From: DAHVFY01 sp040388665
GTDB lineage: Bacteria; Chlamydiota; Chlamydiia; Chlamydiales; Rhabdochlamydiaceae
Assembly (NCBI GenBank): GCA_040388665.1
Contig: JAZKBL010000020.1
Coordinates: 34,199 to 98,198 of the forward strand
DNA: 64,000 bases
Direction of reading: 5' to 3'
Part shown: positions 57,818-64,000 of the stretch, piece after piece
Layout of the letters: every line of letters begins with the position of its first letter
Numbering within the stretch: position 1 is the stretch's first letter
Made by a program: the position numbers and the translations under genes
Notes under the pieces: model-generated
The model's database searches: none
Told to the model about the DNA's origin: nothing
The model's input: only the letters and a program-made list of their open reading frames with translations

Positions 57818-60800
57818 ATGCACGCACGTCAAATTATCCTAAAGAAAGTCAGAGTCCACAACCTAAAAGATGTAAATTTAACCCTAAATCCCAATCAACT
57901 CATCGTTTTTACGGGAGTCTCAGGCTCGGGAAAATCTTCTCTTGCTTTCGATACGATTTATGTCGAAGGGCAAAGGCGTTACATTGAATCGCTCTCTGCC
58001 TATGCAAGACGCCACTTGGGTGATATGCCCAAACCCGATGCGGAACTCATTACCGGCATTTCACCAACCATCGCTATTGAGCAAAAAACTTCCGGTAGAA
58101 ATCCCCGTTCGACAGTCGGCACGATGACGGGCATCTATGACTTCATGCGCGTACTCTTTGCAAGAGTAGGAGTTCCTCATTGCCCCATCAGTAAAGAGCC
58201 AGTGATTCCTCAAAGTGTAGAGCATATTCTTGAAAAAATAAAAAAAGAGCCCAAGGGGACTAAAATTATTCTTCTATGCCCTTTTGCAAGAGCTAAGAAA
58301 GGGGAATTTAAAGAAGATTTTGCAGATCTTATCCGCCAAGGCTTCATGAGAGTGCGGCTTGATGGCAAAGTCATTGAGCTTGAGGGTGAGATTGTCGTCG
58401 ATAAGAAAGCAGCTCACGATATCGACATTGTGATTGATCGGCTCAACATCGAAGAAGACAGCCATACGAGGATTGCAGAAGGTGTCACGCAAGCACTCGA
58501 GCTTGGTAAAGGAGTGATGAGCGTTCTCAAAATCGACACTCAAGAAGAGATTCTCTTTTCCAAACACGCGTATTCTGCAAAATCCAAGCAATCATATCCC
58601 CCTTTAGAGCCTCATGATTTTTCTTTTAACCATCCTGTTGGTATGTGCCCTTCTTGCCAAGGTCTTGGCATACTCAATGAATTTGATTTGAACAAAGTGA
58701 TCAACCCAGATCTTAGCATTGCAGAGGATTGCTGCATTGTAGCGAGCTCTTACAAAACAGTGCGCTATGGCAATATTTACAACAACCTCGCACGCCTTTA
58801 CGGATTTAACATCAACACTCCTTGGAAAGACCTCTCTGAAAAAGCAAAAAAAATGTTTCTTCATGGAATCGATACTAAATGGACACGCATGGAGTTTGTC
58901 CATCCTGAAACAAAAAAACGATGGACAGACTACGTGCAATGGCGAGGGGTTCTTTTTGAAGCAAGAGAGAGATACAACCAAGCCAAAAGTGATGTGTACC
59001 GCGCAAAAATGCAGCCGCTTCTCTCTGAGATGATCTGCCCTTCATGCGAGGGTGCGCGCATTAAAGCTTACCCTGCTGCGACACTTCTTGGAGGCAAACG
59101 GATCCATGAAGTGACAGCGCTATCCATTGATGAAGCGTATCAATTCTTTCAAAGTCTTTCAAGCAACGAGATTTCAGAAGAGCTTCTCAAAGAAATTGTG
59201 CAAAGGCTTATGTTTCTTGCAGATGTAGGTCTTCATTATCTTGCGCTCGAAAGAACAGCTCCTACCCTTTCTGGAGGAGAAGCGCAACGTGTGCGTTTGG
59301 CCTCTCAAATAGGATCAGGCCTTGTTGGTGCAACCTACATTCTTGATGAACCCTCTATCGGGTTACATCCGCGCGATAATCTAAAGCTTTTAAAAACTCT
59401 AAAAGCGCTACGCGACATGGGAAATACGGTCATTGTTGTCGAGCATGATGAGGAAACCATTCGGGAAGCGGATCACATTGTGGATGTAGGACCGCTTGCT
59501 GGTAAAAATGGAGGAAGAATCATCTCTGATGGCGGGATTGAAGAACTCTTAAACAGTAAAGAATCGATCACAGGCGCTTACCTTTCTGGAAGACTATCGA
59601 TCCCCATCCCTAAAAAAAGAACAAAACCAAACGGCAATGTCCTCCGGATCGAAAAAGCCTCTCACCACAACTTAAAAAATGTTACCGTTGACTTTCCTCT
59701 TGGAGTTCTTATTGCAGTGACCGGCGTCTCAGGTTCTGGTAAATCCTCGCTTGTTACAGATATTCTTCATCCAGCTCTTTCTAATAGACTCCATCACGCA
59801 AAACTCTCTGTCGGCGCCATGCGCGCAATCAAAGGTATAGAGCATGTCGATAAAGTGATTGCAATCGATCAGACTCCGATTGGACGCACGCCACGATCTA
59901 ACCCTGCAACCTACATTAAACTCTTTGATGAAATCCGCGATTTATTCAGCAAACTCCCAGAGAGTGTCGCTTTTGGATACAAATCAGGACGTTTTAGCTT
60001 CAACGTAAAAGAAGGCTCTTGTCCCCACTGCGGCGGTATGGGCATGGTCAAAATCGATATGGATTTCATGGAAGATGAGTGGGAACTTTGTGAGGTCTGT
60101 AAAGGAAAACGGTTTGATGAAAAAACGCTCAGCATCCGCTATAAAAGCAAAAGTATTAGTGATATTCTAGACATGACGGTTGCTGACGCTTTTGATTTTT
60201 TTGCTAGCATTCCAAGCATCAAAGAAAAATTAGATGTTCTTCTGAAAGTCGGTCTAGACTACATTCAACTCGGACAACCCTCTCCCACACTTTCTGGGGG
60301 CGAAGCGCAAAGAATCAAACTTGCAAAAGAGCTTGCACGAAGAGATACAGGCAATACGTTCTACATTTTAGATGAGCCAACAACAGGATTACATTTTCAT
60401 GACATTCATAAGCTCGTCAATGTCCTCCAAACATTTGTCAAAAGAAACAACACCGTCCTTGTGATCGAGCACAACATGGATCTTGTAAAAACGGCTGACT
60501 GGATCATCGATTTGGGCCCTGAAGGAGGAAATGGTGGTGGAGAGATCATCGCCTACGGCACTCCAGAAAAAATCGCCAAATTAAAAACGCCAACAGGAAA
60601 AGCTCTTCAAGAAGCACTTTATCCAAAGCCTTTTGTAAAAAAAGAAACAAAACCTACAGTTTCTGATTTTCCCTACATTGATATTCAGGGAGCCGAACAA
60701 AACAACCTAAAGAAAATCAACGTCAAAATACCACGCGGTAAAATCACTGTGTGTACAGGCCCTTCAGGATCAGGTAAGAGCTCTCTTGCTTTTGAAACGA

Positions 60801-63370
60801 TCTACGCAGAAGGACAAAGGCGTTACATCGAGTCCCTTGCGCTTTTTGCGCGCCAGCATGTCAAGCAAATGCCCAAACCAAAAGTGGCAAGCATCAAGGG
60901 CTTATCTGCAGCCATTGCTATTGAGCAAAAAAGCCATGCAGGCAACCCTCGAAGCACGATCGGCACAATGACGGAAGCCTACGACTTTTTGCGCGTGCTC
61001 TATGCTCACTTAGGAACAGCTTTTTGTCCTGAAACGGGAGAAGAGCTGCGCACCATCAGCAAGCAAGATGTTGCAGCCCGGCTTCTTGGGCTCCCAGCAT
61101 CCACCCGTATCCACATCTTAGCGCCGCTTGTTTTAAAAAAATCTGAACCTTTTGAGTCATTAAAAGAACGATTACAAAAAGAAGGCTTTTTAAGAATACG
61201 GCTTAACGGGGACTATTTTGAGCTCGATGAAGAGATTCCTTTTGATAAGCAGAGAAAAAATACCTTATTTCTTGTGATCGATAGACTCTCCATACAAGAG
61301 GGTGTGCGATCTCGCCTTCTAGAAGCGATCGAACATGCAGATAGAATTGGATGCGGCACATTCACTGCAGCGCTTGACAAGGAAGATATTTTCTTTAACT
61401 TAGCTTTTACAGCGCCAAGCACTGGAAAATCATATCCGTTCATCACGCCACACACGTTTTCCTTCAATACCGCTCAAGGGATGTGCCCTGATTGTCTAGG
61501 TCTTGGTTTTCAGTATGGAGCGGATCTAACAGCGCATGAAGAGATCATGCACTTCACAGCTCTAGAACTTGCGAGAGAGCTCTGGAAAGAGAACATTTCA
61601 CGCACAGCGCTTGATTTTCTAAAAACCGTTCTAAAACAGGAAAAAATAAATCCGGATGTTCCCCTTAATGAACTCTCATCCGATAAGCTCCACATTCTTT
61701 TTAATGGCTCTAGCTGGGTCGATAAAAAAGAACTTAGCTTCCGTTTCAATGGGTTTAACAACGTTTTTGTAAAAGCGGCCAAATCGTCCACGTTAGAAAT
61801 TCGCGAGGCTTTAAAGCCATTACTTAATGAAAATACCTGTATTTCCTGTCAAGGCACACGTCTTAACCCTCTTGCAAGAAATGTACGCATTGATACTCTT
61901 TCAATTGCTGACTTTTGTAGACTGCCGATTGATGAAGCGCATGATTTCATCTCAAAACTCCCTCCAAATCAGCTTTTAGAAGAAACACAGAGACAGCTTA
62001 ACCATAGACTCCATTTCTTAAAAGCAATAGGCCTTGGATATCTTTCGCTTGAACGAGCAGCACCTACCCTTTCTGGCGGTGAAGCGCAAAGAATCCGCCT
62101 TGCTAGACAACTAGGGAGCGGTCTGACAGGCTGTCTTTACGTCCTTGATGAACCAACAATCGGGCTACACCCTCATAATAACGCACTACTCAACGACGCT
62201 CTTTTAAAACTCTGCAATTTAGGCAACACGTTACTCTTAGTCGAACATGATCCTCTGACGGTTCAGATCGCCGATTACATTCTTGACTTTGGTCCAGAAG
62301 CTGGCAAAAAAGGAGGCAAGGTCACAGCAAGCGGAACACTTGAGGAAATCAAAAATAATCCCCTGTCGCTAACAGGCGCCTATTTAAGCGGCAAAAAAAC
62401 AATTCCGATCCCTAAAAAAAGACGTAAATCTTCTGAAGTTCTCTCTGTCAAAAATGCTTCCGTGCACAACTTAAAACATATCAACGTCGATCTCCCGCTT
62501 GGCCTATTCACCTGCATCACAGGAGTGTCTGGATGCGGTAAATCAACACTTCTTTTTGATTGCATCCTTCCACTTGTCCAAAAAACTTTCGAACAAGTTC
62601 TTGTCCTCAATCAAAATCCAATTGGCCACACAAATAGAGCTGATGTGAGCACGTATGTTGATCTTCTAACGTCGCTTCGCTATTTTTTCGCCTCTCTACC
62701 TGCCGCAAAAACAAGAGGGCTTGAGCCAAAACATTTTAGCTTCAACCACAAAAAAGGGATGTGCACCCACTGCTCAGGGCTCGGTACACTCACAATCCCG
62801 CTCCAGTTTCTCCCTCCTGTAAAAGTTGAATGTGAAGCCTGCCGCGGCTTTCGATTAAACCCACTAAGCCTTCAGGTCTATTACAAAGGCAAGCACCTCG
62901 GTGAAATTCTTAAAATGACCGTCGAAGAAGCAAAAGAGTTTCTTCTTCCTATCCCTAAAGTCGTGCGCACCCTCGACACACTCATTGCAGTGGGGCTTGG
63001 CTACCTACAACTTGACCAAGAAATCGCCACCCTTTCTGGCGGCGAAGCGCAGCGGCTAAGACTCTCAAGAGAGCTCTCAAAGCGCTCTAAGCAAAAAGCG
63101 ATCTACCTTCTTGATGAACCCACAATCGGCCTTCACCAAGAAGATATCGCAAAACTCCTGCCGATCTTTCACACCCTCGTCGACAAAGGACACACCCTCG
63201 TCGTCATCGAGCACAACCTCGATCTCATCGCAAGCGCTGACTATCTGATCGACCTAGGCCCAGAGGCTGGAACGCTCGGCGGACACCTCGTCGCAACCGG
63301 CACCCCCGAAGAAATCGCTCAACACCCTACCTCCCACACAGGACGCTACCTGCATAATTTTCTTGAATAA
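57818..63370 (+). CDS. uvrA: Double-length excinuclease ABC subunit UvrA
   Basis: Recognises DNA damage in nucleotide excision repair. The 1850-residue chain is two UvrA units end to end, as in Chlamydia. Unit one has Walker A GVSGSGKSS (about 33) and a second (634), LSGGEAQR at about 484 and 825, and zinc motifs CPSCQG, CPSCEG and CPHCGG/CEVCKG. Unit two (from about 950) has GPSGSGKSS (980), GVSGCGKST (1568), LSGGEAQR at 1417 and 1738, CPDCLG, CISCQG, CTHCSG/CEACRG. The halves differ throughout, so this is an old fusion and not an assembly error. Divergent start from pyk with 29 bases between. Confidence 0.97.
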   Translation: MHARQIILKKVRVHNLKDVNLTLNPNQLIVFTGVSGSGKSSLAFDTIYVEGQRRYIESLSAYARRHLGDMPKPDAELITGISPTIAIEQKTSGRNPRSTVGTMTGIYDFMRVLFARVGVPHCPISKEPVIPQSVEHILEKIKKEPKGTKIILLCPFARAKKGEFKEDFADLIRQGFMRVRLDGKVIELEGEIVVDKKAAHDIDIVIDRLNIEEDSHTRIAEGVTQALELGKGVMSVLKIDTQEEILFSKHAYSAKSKQSYPPLEPHDFSFNHPVGMCPSCQGLGILNEFDLNKVINPDLSIAEDCCIVASSYKTVRYGNIYNNLARLYGFNINTPWKDLSEKAKKMFLHGIDTKWTRMEFVHPETKKRWTDYVQWRGVLFEARERYNQAKSDVYRAKMQPLLSEMICPSCEGARIKAYPAATLLGGKRIHEVTALSIDEAYQFFQSLSSNEISEELLKEIVQRLMFLADVGLHYLALERTAPTLSGGEAQRVRLASQIGSGLVGATYILDEPSIGLHPRDNLKLLKTLKALRDMGNTVIVVEHDEETIREADHIVDVGPLAGKNGGRIISDGGIEELLNSKESITGAYLSGRLSIPIPKKRTKPNGNVLRIEKASHHNLKNVTVDFPLGVLIAVTGVSGSGKSSLVTDILHPALSNRLHHAKLSVGAMRAIKGIEHVDKVIAIDQTPIGRTPRSNPATYIKLFDEIRDLFSKLPESVAFGYKSGRFSFNVKEGSCPHCGGMGMVKIDMDFMEDEWELCEVCKGKRFDEKTLSIRYKSKSISDILDMTVADAFDFFASIPSIKEKLDVLLKVGLDYIQLGQPSPTLSGGEAQRIKLAKELARRDTGNTFYILDEPTTGLHFHDIHKLVNVLQTFVKRNNTVLVIEHNMDLVKTADWIIDLGPEGGNGGGEIIAYGTPEKIAKLKTPTGKALQEALYPKPFVKKETKPTVSDFPYIDIQGAEQNNLKKINVKIPRGKITVCTGPSGSGKSSLAFETIYAEGQRRYIESLALFARQHVKQMPKPKVASIKGLSAAIAIEQKSHAGNPRSTIGTMTEAYDFLRVLYAHLGTAFCPETGEELRTISKQDVAARLLGLPASTRIHILAPLVLKKSEPFESLKERLQKEGFLRIRLNGDYFELDEEIPFDKQRKNTLFLVIDRLSIQEGVRSRLLEAIEHADRIGCGTFTAALDKEDIFFNLAFTAPSTGKSYPFITPHTFSFNTAQGMCPDCLGLGFQYGADLTAHEEIMHFTALELARELWKENISRTALDFLKTVLKQEKINPDVPLNELSSDKLHILFNGSSWVDKKELSFRFNGFNNVFVKAAKSSTLEIREALKPLLNENTCISCQGTRLNPLARNVRIDTLSIADFCRLPIDEAHDFISKLPPNQLLEETQRQLNHRLHFLKAIGLGYLSLERAAPTLSGGEAQRIRLARQLGSGLTGCLYVLDEPTIGLHPHNNALLNDALLKLCNLGNTLLLVEHDPLTVQIADYILDFGPEAGKKGGKVTASGTLEEIKNNPLSLTGAYLSGKKTIPIPKKRRKSSEVLSVKNASVHNLKHINVDLPLGLFTCITGVSGCGKSTLLFDCILPLVQKTFEQVLVLNQNPIGHTNRADVSTYVDLLTSLRYFFASLPAAKTRGLEPKHFSFNHKKGMCTHCSGLGTLTIPLQFLPPVKVECEACRGFRLNPLSLQVYYKGKHLGEILKMTVEEAKEFLLPIPKVVRTLDTLIAVGLGYLQLDQEIATLSGGEAQRLRLSRELSKRSKQKAIYLLDEPTIGLHQEDIAKLLPIFHTLVDKGHTLVVIEHNLDLIASADYLIDLGPEAGTLGGHLVATGTPEEIAQHPTSHTGRYLHNFLE

Positions 63371-63407
63371 TTAGATCCCAGCAACTAAAAGGTGTTTTAG
63401 GAGAACA

Positions 63408-63788
63408 ATGATGGCAAGACGTATCACATCAGATAGAACGGCGAAGGCTTACTCTTTAGCACTGTTTCTTGTAGGACTTGCAATCCTTACCTATCTCCAC
63501 TCCTGGTGGCCAGGCATCATGCTCGCCGTCGGCATCCCCCTTGCTCTAAGACAGCACCTCTCCGGCAGACACTACGACATGTACGTCACTCTCTTTGTCT
63601 TTATCGGCGTCTTCATTACCGTCGCTTTTAACATCTCCTGGGAGATACTCCTGCCCATCCTCTTTTCTATCGGCGCCATCTACATTTTCTTCCGTGAATT
63701 TCTAGAAGGCAAAACACACACAGAAGCTGAAGAAGAAGAGGAACTCAATGCCGAAATCGAAGAAGACACTCTAAATAAAAAAAAATAA
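63408..63788 (+). CDS. Small membrane protein, function unknown
   Basis: A 126-residue protein with two or three hydrophobic segments (SLALFLVGLAILTYL, MLAVGIPLAL, LFVFIGVFITVAF, ILLPILFSIGAIYIFF) and a very acidic, charged tail (HTEAEEEEELNAEIEEDT). AGGAG precedes ATG 63408. Thirty-seven bases after uvrA on the same strand, so may be read with it. I do not recognise the family. Confidence 0.75.
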   Translation: MMARRITSDRTAKAYSLALFLVGLAILTYLHSWWPGIMLAVGIPLALRQHLSGRHYDMYVTLFVFIGVFITVAFNISWEILLPILFSIGAIYIFFREFLEGKTHTEAEEEEELNAEIEEDTLNKKK

Positions 63789-63806
63789 AAAGATCACAGA
63801 TTAGAA

Positions 63807-64000
63807 GCCTCTCGCTACAAAAAAACTGTGGATTTAAGGCCCGGAGGGCCGCAATAGCATAGCCCGGGTCGAAGCGTAGCGAGAGGCCTGGGAAACAGAT
63901 CGAATATAAGCTAAGAGTCCTGTAAGGACGACATTTAACTAACAATGCCGTCCTTACAGGACTCCGGATTTCTGATTGATCACTTCCCGGGCCTCTCGCT
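63807..64000. repeat. Nested palindromic repeats at the right edge
   Basis: GCCTCTCGCTAC (63807-63818) pairs with GTAGCGAGAGGC (63876-63887), and a third partial copy, CCCGGGCCTCTCGCT, ends the window. Between them lie GGCCCGGAGGGCC and AGCATAGCCCGGG. A separate perfect hairpin AGTCCTGTAAGGACG / CGTCCTTACAGGACT lies at 63916-63963. A shortened copy of GATCACAG (63791-63798) precedes it. No gene is present; the next gene lies beyond the edge. Confidence 0.7.

Noticed and set aside
57818..63370. Duplicated uvrA as an assembly artefact
   Set aside because: The two halves differ throughout and the double form is a known chlamydial trait.
1..64000. CRISPR arrays, prophage or complete insertion sequence
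   Set aside because: No regularly spaced direct repeats with unique spacers, no phage structural genes and no transposase frame were seen.

Overview
The window looks like chromosome of an environmental member of the Chlamydiae (order Chlamydiales). The markers are a double-length uvrA (1850 codons, two UvrA units in one chain) next to pyk, a PPi-dependent phosphofructokinase, a Lys/Arg-rich Hc2-type histone gene, and gene orders that I recall from Chlamydia (pyrG-ruvX-zwf-pgl; murB/nusB near infC-rpmI-rplT-pheS; cdaA-ybbR-htrB). Base composition is AT-rich, and two 10-N scaffold gaps mark a draft assembly. I cannot name the genus.

Layout: 1-3.5 kb holds a gene cut by the left edge, proC-asparaginase, a nitroreductase and hctB. 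4-11 kb holds an ankyrin/U-box effector candidate, exported cyclophilin and glutaredoxin, a 44-codon Cys-tailed protein, an amino-acid permease, rarA and a metallo-beta-lactamase-fold hydrolase. 11-16.5 kb holds a large protein with a RasGAP-like C-terminal half, pfp and sdaA. 16.5-22.5 kb is the pyrG-ruvX and zwf-opcA-pgl block, with a large palindrome covering the zwf ribosome-binding site. 22.5-29 kb has two unrecognised proteins around a P-type Ca2+-ATPase and tsaD, then a small coiled-coil gene. 29-30 kb has ferredoxin and a DUF1858-IscA fusion. 30-34.3 kb is an operon of five overlapping paralogues that resemble very small membrane-anchored kinases. 34-41 kb has a leucine-rich-repeat protein, a queuosine-precursor transporter with tgt, a uridine kinase with a signal-peptide-like N-terminus, tdk, a GNAT enzyme, a possible structured RNA and a membrane protein. 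41-50 kb has tRNA-Ser, pheS-rplT-rpmI-infC, a degenerate threonyl-tRNA synthetase homologue, tRNA-Val, mnmM-like, folC, a PHP hydrolase, murB, nusB and dps. 50-64 kb has an exonuclease, cdaA-ybbR, a glycosyltransferase, a lipid A acyltransferase, rsmE, pyk, uvrA, a small membrane protein and terminal repeats.

How it fits together: core metabolism (glycolysis by PPi-PFK and Pyk, the oxidative pentose-phosphate entry Zwf/OpcA/Pgl, amino-acid breakdown by asparaginase and serine dehydratase) is interleaved with accessory genes whose products carry eukaryotic-like or repeat folds (ankyrin plus U-box, RasGAP-like, leucine-rich repeats) and Asn/Ser-rich N-termini, as expected of type III secreted effectors. 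The least explained items are the five-gene kinase-like cluster, the RasGAP-like protein, the ThrRS homologue that has lost its editing and motif-2 residues, and the palindromic elements scattered between genes.
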